A DNA stretch of 64,000 nt from Pseudoalteromonas sp. EB27 (GCF_001974875.1 NZ_MTQD01000018.1:30746-94745), one strand, 5' to 3'; counted from the first letter of the stretch, positions 37,169 to 46,143 are shown. Made by a program: numbers and translations. Notes: a model not told the origin generated them from the sequence alone.

Positions 37169-37564
37169 ATGAATAAGGGTGTCGAAAATATATTTAATAA
37201 TTATCCTGAGTTAATTAAAAGTAAGCTCATAAAATTACGAGAGTTAATTTATATCGTAGCACAAGAGCAAAACTTAGGAGCCGTTGAAGAGTCACTAAAG
37301 TGGGGATAGCCAAGTTATAGCGTAATAAATGGCAGCCCCATTCGCATAGGCTTTAAGGGCTCATCGTGTTATTTGTTTTTTCATTGCCAATCAAAGCTAG
37401 TAAGCACATTTAGAGAATTGTACTCTCATAATCTTACCTTTGAAGGAAATAGAGCAATAGTGTTAAATAGTGAAAAGCCATTACCAGAACACCCACTTAA
37501 AGCGTGTATTAAATTAGCACTGACTTATCACAGCGTTAAACGCCTACCTTTGTTAGGTGCATAA
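37169..37564 (+). pseudogene. DUF1801 gene broken by an in-frame amber codon
   Basis: An open frame from ATG 37169 (AAGAAGG upstream) reads MNKGVENIFNNYPELIKSKL, then EESLKWG, then TAG at 37307-37309, and continues in frame as PSYSVINGSPIRIGFKGSS to a TAA at 37562-37564. DUF1801 proteins have a conserved K-W-G-Q-P-S-Y motif, so the amber codon sits exactly where a Gln (CAG) is expected. A single C-to-T change explains it. The rest shows no decay, suggesting a recent mutation, read-through or a sequencing error. The last 64 codons could still be a short orphan frame from an internal ATG. Confidence 0.85.
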
Positions 37565-37586
37565 CTGCATGCACTTAAGTAGATGC

Positions 37587-37931
37587 TTAAAACACACTAC
37601 ATATTTGGTTTGCATCACAGGTAATAACGGTCACGTTTTCATAACCCACACGCGTTAATGCTTCTGCTCCCAACGTTGCGCGAGCACCACTTGCGCAGTG
37701 CACGTAAATTGGACGTGCTGCGTCTTTTTCTATTTCCATTAGTTTCATTTCGAGTAACCCACGCGGAATATTTATTGCTCCAACAGCTGCTTTTGTTGCA
37801 TGCTCTGCAGGTTCTCGCACATCAATAAGTAAACCTTTATTTTGTTCAAGCTCGAGTTTCGCTTGCGCTGCGTCAATACGGCGTTGGTTAGGTGTGATAA
37901 TTTTAAGTAAATCAGGGATTGATGTAAGCAT
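37587..37931 (-). CDS. Single-domain rhodanese (sulfurtransferase)
   Basis: A 114-aa rhodanese. Catalytic Cys79 is in HCASGARATL (active-site loop CASGAR), preceded by LLIDVREPAEHATKAAVGAINIPRG, the conserved rhodanese entry. Length is typical for a PspE/YgaP-like single domain. It is divergent from an ArsR gene across about 300 bp. Such enzymes move sulfane sulfur and are often regulated by sulfide or persulfide sensors. Confidence 0.9.
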   Translation of the reverse strand: MLTSIPDLLKIITPNQRRIDAAQAKLELEQNKGLLIDVREPAEHATKAAVGAINIPRGLLEMKLMEIEKDAARPIYVHCASGARATLGAEALTRVGYENVTVITCDANQICSVF

Positions 37932-38167
37932 GCTTTTTTATTCCTTAAGGTTACGTTTGCGTAATAGTGTGATCATCAGATACCAGCAACTAATAGCAGT
38001 TGAATTAAGTTTATTGTAGTAAAAACAGTAAGCCATATTCATCTAGGATCAAAATATTGCAGCAACACAAATACGGTAATTATGAGTTCCGCAATTAAAA
38101 AATGAGCTATTGAGCTTTATTTAGTGTTTTATTTACTATATTCGTTTTTTCTATATTAGTAAATTCT

Positions 38168-38182
38168 AATGTTAGACATTAA
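38168..38182. promoter_or_regulatory. Candidate ArsR operator between rhodanese and arsR
   Basis: TAATGT-TAG-ACATTA is a perfect 6-bp inverted repeat with a 3-bp spacer, 48 bp before the arsR ATG, in an AT-rich stretch that also contains ATTAG/CTAAT arms at 38156-38171. ArsR-family repressors bind such AT-rich palindromes. No known site was compared, so the assignment rests on position and symmetry. Confidence 0.4.
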
Positions 38183-38230
38183 CAATGTATATATTTATAC
38201 TCCAATCACTTTTTATAATAAGAGCATGTT

Positions 38231-38533
38231 ATGGACATCGACTTTATTGCAATGGCTGGGAATGTGGCGCAGGCAGAGCAGTTATTAAAAATTTTAGCGA
38301 ATAAAAATCGTTTAATGATTTTATGCTCTTTGCAAGATAAAGAAATGAGCGTATCGCAACTAAATGAAGCCGTACCTTTAGCACAATCGGCACTTTCTCA
38401 GCATTTAGCTGCACTACGAAAAGCGAATGTTGTTGCCACTCGCCGTGAAAGCCAAACTATTTATTATCGTGTAATTGACGATAACGCAGTGCAATTACTT
38501 AGCACGCTATATAGCTTATTTTGTAAAGACTAA
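38231..38533 (+). CDS. ArsR/SmtB family repressor with sulfur-sensor-like cysteine pair
   Basis: A 100-aa winged-helix regulator (SVSQLNEAVPLAQSALSQHLAALRKANVV recognition helix core QSALSQHLAALR). It has just two cysteines, Cys32 in LMILCSL and Cys98 in LFCKD. This spacing matches the reactive-sulfur sensors SqrR, BigR and YgaV, which form a di- or tetrasulfide between one N-terminal and one C-terminal Cys, and differs from metal-binding ArsR. Together with the divergent rhodanese this makes a sulfide/persulfide response module likely. It probably represses itself and the rhodanese. Confidence 0.82.
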   Translation: MDIDFIAMAGNVAQAEQLLKILANKNRLMILCSLQDKEMSVSQLNEAVPLAQSALSQHLAALRKANVVATRRESQTIYYRVIDDNAVQLLSTLYSLFCKD

Positions 38534-38563
38534 CGCTTTTAGTTGCGTCAGTAGCGCAGTGAA

Positions 38564-38614
38564 AGCACAAAAGAATAACCTCAGCTCTATTACTTTTGTG
38601 CTATTAATTTTTAA
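38564..38614 (+). terminator. Rho-independent terminator after arsR
   Basis: AGCACAAAAG (38564-38573) and CTTTTGTGCT (38593-38602) are perfect 10-bp arms with a 19-nt loop, followed after a few bases by AATTTTT. Confidence 0.65.
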
Positions 38615-38737
38615 AATGTTTGTACGTAAATAGAGCTCGTACGAAAACAGCTACTATGCTTAGACCAAACTATAGATATGTAGCAGCATGTTATCGCAAG
38701 ATTTAACTCAAGCGAAAATTTGCGGTTGAATACCAAC

Positions 38738-39415
38738 TCAAATAAACGTAGCTATTTCATCAATAGATTTTTTATCCAGTGCATGCGCGGGTATTGTGGC
38801 ATCGTCACTAGGGTAGCCTGCAATAAGTAGCATATACGGGCGCTCGTTATCTTTATCGCGACCACATATGTCGGTTAAAAAACTCATTGGTTTTGGAGTA
38901 TGAGTAAGGGTTGCCAAACCAGCACGATGCAAAGCCTGAATTAAAAAGCCGGTAGCTAAGCCAACAGACTCATGCACATAATAATTCGTATTTTTATCAT
39001 CGGTGCTTACGCCCCCCTTTTTTTGACTAAATACAGCTATAAGCCAAGGCGCATGTTCTAAGTAAGGTTTATTGGCGTCGGTACCTAACGGTTTTAGCGC
39101 ATCTAACCATTCTTCACCTGCTCTGCCTTCGTAAAAAGAACGCTCTAGTTTTTCTGCGGCTTCTCTTATTTGTTTTTTTACATCGCTACTGTTTATAGCC
39201 ACAAAATGCCAAGGCTGATGATTCGCTCCACTAGGTGCTGTGCCAGCTGCTTTTATACATGCTTCAATAATATTTTTTGGTACAGGGCGATCGCTAAAGC
39301 TGCGAATGCTATGGCGGCGTTGGCTAGTGGTTAAAAACTCGTTAGCGCGATTTAGCATTTCGTCGTGTGGGTATTCTATAAAGTCGTTTAATGGCTGGCT
39401 TTGGTGATCTTGCAT
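38738..39415 (-). CDS. Nitroreductase-fold flavoprotein, iodotyrosine-deiodinase-like
   Basis: A 225-aa FMN protein. RRHSIRSFSDRPVP, AAGTAPSGANHQPWHFVAI (FMN-binding core APSGANHQPWHF) and LGTDANKPYLEHAPWLI follow the iodotyrosine deiodinase (IYD) branch of the nitroreductase superfamily rather than NfsA/NfsB. KNTNYYVHESVGLATGFLI and ALHRAGLATLTHTP complete the pattern. Bacterial homologues dehalogenate halotyrosines or act on other nitro/halo compounds. Natural substrate unknown. Upstream of the divergent ABC genes, no operon partner. Confidence 0.82.
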   Translation of the reverse strand: MQDHQSQPLNDFIEYPHDEMLNRANEFLTTSQRRHSIRSFSDRPVPKNIIEACIKAAGTAPSGANHQPWHFVAINSSDVKKQIREAAEKLERSFYEGRAGEEWLDALKPLGTDANKPYLEHAPWLIAVFSQKKGGVSTDDKNTNYYVHESVGLATGFLIQALHRAGLATLTHTPKPMSFLTDICGRDKDNERPYMLLIAGYPSDDATIPAHALDKKSIDEIATFI

Positions 39416-39601
39416 GGCTTTTCGCTTCTTATAAAAGTATATGTGGTTTTTATACCGAGTGAATACAGTGCAGGCAAGTGTTATGAGTTTAAATTATGTT
39501 TATTTGTTGTTACAAATTTAACCAGCAAGTAACTTATGTTCCTATTTTTCTTGTGGTATAAAACATTATAAAAATAATTACTCATATTCAAGGAAGTAAA
39601 A

Positions 39602-40483
39602 ATGCTATCAATAACAGGGTTATCTAAAACCTACGATAACGGCGTACATGCACTACAAGGTGTTGATTTATCTATAGGTAAAGGGATGTTTGGATTACTT
39701 GGGCCAAATGGCGCAGGTAAATCATCGCTAATGCGTACCATTGCAACACTGCAGTCGGCTGATTCAGGTTCAATTACTTTTGATGGTATTGATGTTTTTA
39801 AAGACCCACAGGCACTGCGCCAACGTTTAGGTTACCTCCCGCAAGATTTTGGTGTGTATCCACGTGTTAGTGCTTACGATTTGCTGGATCATATGGCTGT
39901 TTTAAAGGGGATTCATAATAAAGCCGAGCGTAAAGAGTCGGTTGAAGGATTACTTGCGCACACTAATTTATATCAACATCGCTCTAAAGCCGTAAGTGGC
40001 TTTTCGGGCGGTATGCGTCAGCGTTTTGGTATTGCTCAAGCGTTATTAGGCGACCCTGATTTACTAATCGTTGATGAACCAACAGCAGGGTTAGATCCTG
40101 AAGAGCGTAATCGTTTCCATAACCTGTTAGTAAGCTTAGGTGAGCAAAAAGTCGTTATATTATCGACTCACATTGTTGAAGATGTAGCAGAGCTTTGCCC
40201 AAACATGGCCGTACTGGCCGGCGGCAAAATACTATTAGAGGGCAACCCAATTGCCCTTACCGATAAACTCCAAGGGCAAATCTGGCGCAAAGCCATGAGC
40301 CAAGAAGAAGCGCAAGAGCTGGAACCACAATTACCGGTTATTTCTAAGCGCCTATTTGCAGGGAAAACAATTTTACATGTAATAGCAGAGCAAGCCCCAC
40401 AAGGGTTTGAAGCAAGTAATGCAAACCTAGAAGATGTGTATTTTTCTACTCTGCTTAATCATCGTAACAGCCAAGTAGCATAA
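39602..40483 (+). CDS. ABC transporter ATP-binding protein (partner of the permease/M1 fusion)
   Basis: A 293-aa ATPase with Walker A GLLGPNGAGKSS, signature SGFSGGMRQRFG, Walker B LLIVDEPTAGLDPEER and switch LSTHIVEDV. It resembles the ABC-2 (drug/lantibiotic and copper NosF-type) ATPases. It ends 9 bp before a giant permease gene, so the pair forms one transporter. AAGGAAG lies before the ATG. Confidence 0.92.
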   Translation: MLSITGLSKTYDNGVHALQGVDLSIGKGMFGLLGPNGAGKSSLMRTIATLQSADSGSITFDGIDVFKDPQALRQRLGYLPQDFGVYPRVSAYDLLDHMAVLKGIHNKAERKESVEGLLAHTNLYQHRSKAVSGFSGGMRQRFGIAQALLGDPDLLIVDEPTAGLDPEERNRFHNLLVSLGEQKVVILSTHIVEDVAELCPNMAVLAGGKILLEGNPIALTDKLQGQIWRKAMSQEEAQELEPQLPVISKRLFAGKTILHVIAEQAPQGFEASNANLEDVYFSTLLNHRNSQVA

Positions 40484-40492
40484 GGAGGCGTT

Positions 40493-43400
40493 ATGTTTTT
40501 TAATATGCTCGCGTTTGAGCTGCGCTACTTTGTGCGCCAGCCTTCGTTTTATGTGACGTCGTTAATCTTCTTTTTTATGGCGTTTTTTATAAGCTCCAGT
40601 AGTAAGTTTCCGCTAGGTGGGGCGAATGTTCATATGAACTCGCCTTTCTCTATTATGCTTTTAACCGTTACATTTTGTACACTCGCTATGTTTTTAGTGG
40701 TTAATTTTGTTGCCAGCTCCGCTATTCGCAACAGTGAAAGCAAAATGGATGAGCTGGTATTTAGTAAGCCCGTTGACCCTCTTGTTTATCAATCAGGACG
40801 TTTTTTTGGTGCTTACTTGGTTGTGCTAGTTGTTTTTTTAACTGTGCCATTAGGCGTGTTTTTGGGATCTCAATTTGGCTTGTTGGTTGGCTGGCTTGAT
40901 AGTGAGCTAGTAGGCCCTAATAAGTTTATATATTACGCAGCGCCTTTTTTATATTTAGCAATACCCAGCTTACTGGTACTCAGTGCTATTTTTAATAGTG
41001 TGGCGGTCTATTTTAAAACCATGATGGCGGTATATGTAACGGCCGTAGTGATTTATATAACCTACCAATTGGCGAGTATCTATTTTGATGATTTAGCGTT
41101 TAGGAATATTGTTGTTTACGCAGATCCATTCGGCCTCGGTTCGTTAATTGACTTAACCCGTTACTGGACTGTAAGTGATAAAAATACCGAAGTGTTAACG
41201 CTCTCGGGCGATTTTTTAATTAACCGTATTTTATGGGTAGCAATAAGTTTAGCGATGTTTTTTGGCCTCGGAAAGTTAGGTAATCGCGTAGTAAGTAAAA
41301 AACAGAAAAAGCAATTTGCTGTCTCAACGTTTGTAAAAAATAAACAAGCAGCACTTATTAGCAGCGCTAAAAATTACAAGTCAAAAGGGGTAAATACGCA
41401 ATCGCAATTAGTAATGCGCAGCTTATTTGAACTTAAGCAGGTTATATTAAGTGCCCCTTTTATGATTTTAGCGGGTGTCAGTATTACTATGTTACTCGCA
41501 CCACTCTTTGCGCCTATTGGCGCGTATGGCACAACAGATTGGCCGCTTACACAAAACATGGTGGGCATTATTCAAAACTCCTCCGCTTTGTTTATGTTTA
41601 TCATTATTGCTTATTACAGCGCAGAGCTGGTTTGGCGAGAACGCCACAGTGGTATGGGTGATATTGTTGACAGTTTCCCGGTGCATAACAGTGTGTTTTG
41701 GGTATCTAAAATTATTGCGTTAATCACTGCAGTTTGTGGTCTTTATTTAGTAGGCATGATGTTTACCATTGCAGTGCAACTGTTTAAGGGGCAATTTAAC
41801 CTAGAGCTTGGCCAGTACTTATTTAGGTTGGGTTACCTTACATTACTGCCTTTTATTATGATGGCTATATTGGCGTTCTTTTTACAAATAATTAGCCCTA
41901 ATAAATACATAGGTATGGGTTTATTTATTTTGTATTACATTGCTCAAATGGTAATGGGTGCTTACGGGTTTGAGCATCATATGTATCATTTTTCGCAAAG
42001 CAGTAGCGTACCGTATTCAGATATAAACGGTTACGGGCATTTTTTACAAGGCGCGCATTGGTATACCCTATATTGGGGGGCATTGAGTGTGTTTTTAGCT
42101 ATTGTAGGGTTTGCTTTATGGCATCGCGGCCCGTCGCAAACATTGCGTACTCGTTTATCTTTAGTACGTTACAACATGTCTTTAAAAGGCCAGATTGCAG
42201 CCGTTATAAGTTTATTGGTATTTGTGGGCGCGGGTTATAACATTTATTACAACACCCGTGTAATCAACGAGTTTGTAACAAGTGATGATAGCGAAGCGCT
42301 ACAAGTAAGGTATGAGCAAGAGTTTTCACGATACAAAGACTTGCCACTGCCTATAATAACTGATGTTGATTTAAACATTGATATTTATCCTAAAAAGCGT
42401 GCTTTAAATGCCGTGGCTAAAATTAAGTTTACCAATACCGCAAACGAGCCAATAACCCGTGTGTTAATCAACGAGCCTAGCCAATCTAAAAGCTGGGATG
42501 TAAAAATGGCGGGCGGAAAAATAGTAGAGCGTTTAACCGATTTTGGCATGGTATGGTTTGAGTTTGAACAACCGCTAATGCCTAATGAAGTACGCGAAGG
42601 TGAGCTTTCAGTTTCTCGTGAACACGACGGTTTTGTTGATAGAAGATCTGATACTCAACTCGTGCACAACGGGACATTTGTAAATAATGGAGAATTATTA
42701 CCAAATTTTGGTTATCAAAAGTATATTCAAATTGCCGATAAGTATGAGCGCCGCAAGCACGATTTACCTGAACTTGAGCGCGCACATAAACTAGAAGACA
42801 GCCGATATTATACGCAAAATGAGTTTGGGCCTGCTAATGGCTTTATAAACTATAAGGCAACGGTAACCACCGATGAGTCACAATTTGCTATTACACCAGG
42901 TTACTTAAAAAGTGAGAGTGTAAAAGACGGGCGCCGTACTTTTGTTTATGAAATGGATGCGCCTATTTTAAACTTTTACTCTGTGCTTTCGGCAGAGCTT
43001 GAAAGTAAAAAAGTTGAGCATAACGGTGTAAATATTGAGGTGTACTACCACAAAGATCATGCATGGAATGTTGACCGCATGATTGAGTCAGTTCAAGACT
43101 CAATAGATTACTACACGCAAGCCTTTGGCCCGTATCAGCATAAGCAGTTACGTATTATTGAATTTCCTAAGTATCGCTCGTTTGCGCAAAGTTTTGCCAA
43201 TACGGTGCCTTACTCTGAAAGTATTGGTTTTATTACAGACCTAAGAGATGAGAATAAAGTTGACCTACCTTACTATGTAACCGCACATGAAGTTGCGCAC
43301 CAATGGTGGGGGCATCAAGTTTCGGGGGCCAATGTAGAGGGCAGTGCTGTTATTTCTGAAACACTTTCGCAATACAGTGCGCTAATGGTGCTAAAAAAAC

Positions 43401-44071
43401 GCTTTGGCGCCGAGAAGCTTCGTAAATTCTTAAAGTACGAGCTAGATAAATACTTAATGGGCCGTACAGGTGAAGCCTTTGAAGAAATGCCGCTATATAA
43501 AACGCAGGGTCAGCTGTATCTTCACTATAATAAAGGCTCAGTTGCGATGATGGCTTTGTATGACCGCTTAGGCGAAAAACGCTTAAATGCCGCACTTAAA
43601 GCATTTTTGAATGAGTTTAAATACCAATCAACGCCATACCCAACCACACTTGATTTACTCAGTTATTTAAAGCGAGATGCAACACAAGCTGAACAACGTT
43701 TTATTGATGATCAGTTTAAATATATAACGCTTTATGAGCTTGAAATGAAAGAAGTGTCGGTTACAGATGATGTTGATAGCGAAGGTTTTTATAAGGTAAC
43801 ACTGAGCGTTGAAGCAACTAAGCAGCATGCCGATGGCCAAGGTGAAGAAACTGAACAACCACTCGATGAGCTAATTGATATTGCATTATTTAGCGATGAT
43901 CCTGAAAACTTACTCGCTGAAGACTTTGTCATTTATTCGCAAAAGCATCAAATAGTGTCTGGTACCAATACTATTGAGCTAAAAGTAAAAGAAAAACCAT
44001 TATTTGCGGGGGTAGATCCTTACATTAAGCTGGTCGACAAAGACAGTAAAAATAATTTAGCTAAATTCTAA
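40493..44071 (+). CDS. ABC-2-type permease fused to an M1-family metallopeptidase
   Basis: A 1192-aa fusion. About residues 1-580 hold twelve or so membrane helices in two sets with ABC-2-like text (FELRYFVRQPSFYVTSLI, ASSAIRNSESKMDELVFS). Residues about 620-1120 form an M1 aminopeptidase-like domain with zinc ligands H932, E933, H936 in HEVAHQWW and E956 in ISETLSQ; the gap to the third ligand is 19 residues, one more than in classical aminopeptidase N. The GAMEN-type substrate loop is not obvious. The extracytoplasmic peptidase probably acts on something handled by the transporter. Its ATPase is immediately upstream. Confidence 0.9.
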   Translation: MFFNMLAFELRYFVRQPSFYVTSLIFFFMAFFISSSSKFPLGGANVHMNSPFSIMLLTVTFCTLAMFLVVNFVASSAIRNSESKMDELVFSKPVDPLVYQSGRFFGAYLVVLVVFLTVPLGVFLGSQFGLLVGWLDSELVGPNKFIYYAAPFLYLAIPSLLVLSAIFNSVAVYFKTMMAVYVTAVVIYITYQLASIYFDDLAFRNIVVYADPFGLGSLIDLTRYWTVSDKNTEVLTLSGDFLINRILWVAISLAMFFGLGKLGNRVVSKKQKKQFAVSTFVKNKQAALISSAKNYKSKGVNTQSQLVMRSLFELKQVILSAPFMILAGVSITMLLAPLFAPIGAYGTTDWPLTQNMVGIIQNSSALFMFIIIAYYSAELVWRERHSGMGDIVDSFPVHNSVFWVSKIIALITAVCGLYLVGMMFTIAVQLFKGQFNLELGQYLFRLGYLTLLPFIMMAILAFFLQIISPNKYIGMGLFILYYIAQMVMGAYGFEHHMYHFSQSSSVPYSDINGYGHFLQGAHWYTLYWGALSVFLAIVGFALWHRGPSQTLRTRLSLVRYNMSLKGQIAAVISLLVFVGAGYNIYYNTRVINEFVTSDDSEALQVRYEQEFSRYKDLPLPIITDVDLNIDIYPKKRALNAVAKIKFTNTANEPITRVLINEPSQSKSWDVKMAGGKIVERLTDFGMVWFEFEQPLMPNEVREGELSVSREHDGFVDRRSDTQLVHNGTFVNNGELLPNFGYQKYIQIADKYERRKHDLPELERAHKLEDSRYYTQNEFGPANGFINYKATVTTDESQFAITPGYLKSESVKDGRRTFVYEMDAPILNFYSVLSAELESKKVEHNGVNIEVYYHKDHAWNVDRMIESVQDSIDYYTQAFGPYQHKQLRIIEFPKYRSFAQSFANTVPYSESIGFITDLRDENKVDLPYYVTAHEVAHQWWGHQVSGANVEGSAVISETLSQYSALMVLKKRFGAEKLRKFLKYELDKYLMGRTGEAFEEMPLYKTQGQLYLHYNKGSVAMMALYDRLGEKRLNAALKAFLNEFKYQSTPYPTTLDLLSYLKRDATQAEQRFIDDQFKYITLYELEMKEVSVTDDVDSEGFYKVTLSVEATKQHADGQGEETEQPLDELIDIALFSDDPENLLAEDFVIYSQKHQIVSGTNTIELKVKEKPLFAGVDPYIKLVDKDSKNNLAKF

Positions 44072-44109
44072 CGTCTATTTATTTACTAACCACTTAAACT
44101 GACTACTTT

Positions 44110-44140
44110 AAAGGCCGCATTTATGCGGCCTTTATGTGTA
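44110..44140 (+). terminator. Rho-independent terminator after the permease/M1 gene
   Basis: AAAGGCCGCAT and ATGCGGCCTTT form an 11-bp stem with a 2-nt T loop centre at 44121-44122, followed by ATGTGT; strong stem, weak U-run. Confidence 0.75.
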
Positions 44141-44254
44141 ATAAACTGTATAAAACTTCATAGCGTTTCTACATATTCCCCACAGCTTTTTACGCTAATA
44201 TTTTATGTTCTCTTATAAAGTTACCTTACTGGTATTTAGTTTATAAGGAAGAGT

Positions 44255-44566
44255 ATGAAACCATTAATTATAGGGGCGATAGCATTAAGCCTCAGTGCTT
44301 GTTCTGCGGTAACCATTCAGCCACAAGCTATCGCAAAAATTACAAGTAAAGCGACCTACGAGGATAGCCGCCCATTTTATTTATGGGGATTAGTGGGTGA
44401 GCAGCGGGTAGATGTAAAACAAGTTTGCTTAGATACACCGGTTATTCAAATGCAGTCACAGCAAACGTTTAGTGATGGAGCGCTGAGTTTAATTACGCTT
44501 GGAATATACTCGCCCCATACCATTAAAGTGTGGTGCCAAGAGCAAGTACTAGGGGAGACATTATGA
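44255..44566 (+). CDS. Bor-like lipoprotein, first copy
   Basis: A 103-aa lipoprotein with lipobox LSACS (Cys16). The mature part follows the Bor/Iss family: RPFYLWGLVGEQRVDVKQVC, then QSQQTFSDGALSLITLGIYSPHTIKVWC, matching the family pattern TF-x4-L-x-L-x-T-x-GIY-x-P. Bor and Iss are surface lipoproteins of lambdoid phages that raise serum resistance; in marine bacteria the role is unknown. It ends in ATGA overlap with a second Bor-like gene. Confidence 0.85.
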   Translation: MKPLIIGAIALSLSACSAVTIQPQAIAKITSKATYEDSRPFYLWGLVGEQRVDVKQVCLDTPVIQMQSQQTFSDGALSLITLGIYSPHTIKVWCQEQVLGETL

Positions 44567-44892
44567 GCATCAAGTTATTTGCAGCCGGTTGCACACTAAT
44601 TATTTTAACTGGATGTACAAATATTTACTTTGATAACGGTATGCAGAGCAAAGTAAGCAATAAAGCACTAAAAAGTTCACAGTGGCATCATAATTTTGCA
44701 CTTGCGTTGTACGAGGGAACAGAGCCGTTAGATTTAACAACACATTGCCCACAAGGGGAGTGGCAAAGCGTTCATACGTATAAATCGTTTACTAATGGTT
44801 TAGCTGAGGTGGTTGTGAATCAAATCGGCCCAGCTTGGTACCCTAAAACAGTAGAAGTACAATGTAATAAGGTACCATTTAAAGCTGAGTAA
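44563..44892 (+). CDS. Bor-like lipoprotein, second copy
   Basis: A 109-aa lipoprotein from the ATG at 44563, which overlaps the previous stop as ATGA and has AGGGGAGA upstream; the longer frame to 44530 has no support. Lipobox LTGCT gives a lipidated Cys. The mature sequence repeats the Bor layout in diverged form (FALALYEGTEPLDLTTHC, YKSFTNGLAEVVVNQIGPAWYP, VEVQC). The two genes probably arose by duplication and are translationally coupled. Confidence 0.78.
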   Translation: MSIKLFAAGCTLIILTGCTNIYFDNGMQSKVSNKALKSSQWHHNFALALYEGTEPLDLTTHCPQGEWQSVHTYKSFTNGLAEVVVNQIGPAWYPKTVEVQCNKVPFKAE

Positions 44893-44904
44893 TTATTATC
44901 ACTA

Positions 44905-46143
44905 TCACTCGTAACGTAGTGCATCTATAGGGTTTAGTCTTGCTGCTTTAATTGCGGGGGCTAAACCAAATATAATTCCAATCATTGATGTAAATCCGAA
45001 CGATAGTATTACAGCCCATGCTGGTATATATGCATCAGGCATACTCGGGACTAAGAATGAAATTAGCCCTGCGGCGCCATACCCTATAATGAGTCCTATT
45101 AAGCCACCAAAGAGTGAAAGCACAACGGCTTCAACTAAAAACTGCAGCATAATAAAGCCAGGCGTTGCGCCTAGTGCTTTTAATGTACCAATAACGCGTG
45201 TGCGTTCAGTTACCGACACGAGCATTATATTCATAACACCAATACCGCCAACGAGTAAGCTAATGCCAACAATACCTGCAGTAATAGCGGTAGCACTGCT
45301 GGTAAATTTATCTATTTGGGCACGAGATTTTTCAGCGGTTTCAAATTCAAAGTCGTTTTCATCTTTCTCTTTTAGTTTATGTAGTTGGCGTAATACACGG
45401 GTTATTTTTGCAAGCACTTGTTCTTCGTTAGTACCTTCATTTAACCTAAACATAATTTGCACATTAGTTTGTGTACTTCCGCCTTCTAAAGCACTCATAG
45501 TACTAATTGGAATATTAATGTAATCGTCTTGGTCAAAGCCAAATAAGCTACCTTGTTTTTCAGCAACACCAATAATCCTAAACCATTCACCACCTAGTTT
45601 TATATATTCACCTACTGGGTTTTCAGGAAGGTTTAGCTTTTCTATGATTGAAGGGCCGATAAATGCGACTCTTCTACGTTTATCATCATCTTCGGCACGA
45701 ATAAAGCGGCCAAGTTCAGGGTAAGTACGATACGCTTTTTGATAGTCTTGCTCAGTACCTATTACACGCGATGAATGGCTTTTATTTCCATACTCAGCCC
45801 CTCCCGAAAAACGCCAGGTAAACATTAGGGCAGTTAGCGTTTCAGCTTCTTTTATACGCGACTTTAAAGCTAAAAAATCGTCGTAGGTAAGCTTGGCATT
45901 TTTACCAACCATTTCGAGTTCAATACTGGTGTAAGGCTTTATTGTTGTTACATCTGGCGACATATCAGCAAATTGATCATTTATTTGCTTTGTAAAACCC
46001 TGCATTACTGCAACGACAGTAACTACGGCGGCAACACCAATAATAATGCCCAAACAGGTCAGTGCGCTGCGCATTGCATTAGCTTTAATAGCTGAAAAAG
46101 CGGCTTTAGTGCCTTCCATTATCGCAAGAGCTGATTTAAACAT
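44905..46143 (-). CDS. MacB-type ABC transporter permease (FtsX/LolC fold)
   Basis: A 412-aa inner-membrane permease. The N-terminal helix follows LTCLGIIIGVAAVVTVVA; a large periplasmic domain (about 50-275) precedes the C-terminal block SLLVGGIGVMNIMLVSVTERTRVIGTLKALGA, the conserved FtsX/MacB signature, and LNPIDALRYE. The ATG at 46143 overlaps the stop of the upstream ATPase gene; a further ATG at 46161 is possible. With the ATPase, HlyD adaptor and YIP1 gene it makes an export operon. Confidence 0.92.
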   Translation of the reverse strand: MFKSALAIMEGTKAAFSAIKANAMRSALTCLGIIIGVAAVVTVVAVMQGFTKQINDQFADMSPDVTTIKPYTSIELEMVGKNAKLTYDDFLALKSRIKEAETLTALMFTWRFSGGAEYGNKSHSSRVIGTEQDYQKAYRTYPELGRFIRAEDDDKRRRVAFIGPSIIEKLNLPENPVGEYIKLGGEWFRIIGVAEKQGSLFGFDQDDYINIPISTMSALEGGSTQTNVQIMFRLNEGTNEEQVLAKITRVLRQLHKLKEKDENDFEFETAEKSRAQIDKFTSSATAITAGIVGISLLVGGIGVMNIMLVSVTERTRVIGTLKALGATPGFIMLQFLVEAVVLSLFGGLIGLIIGYGAAGLISFLVPSMPDAYIPAWAVILSFGFTSMIGIIFGLAPAIKAARLNPIDALRYE

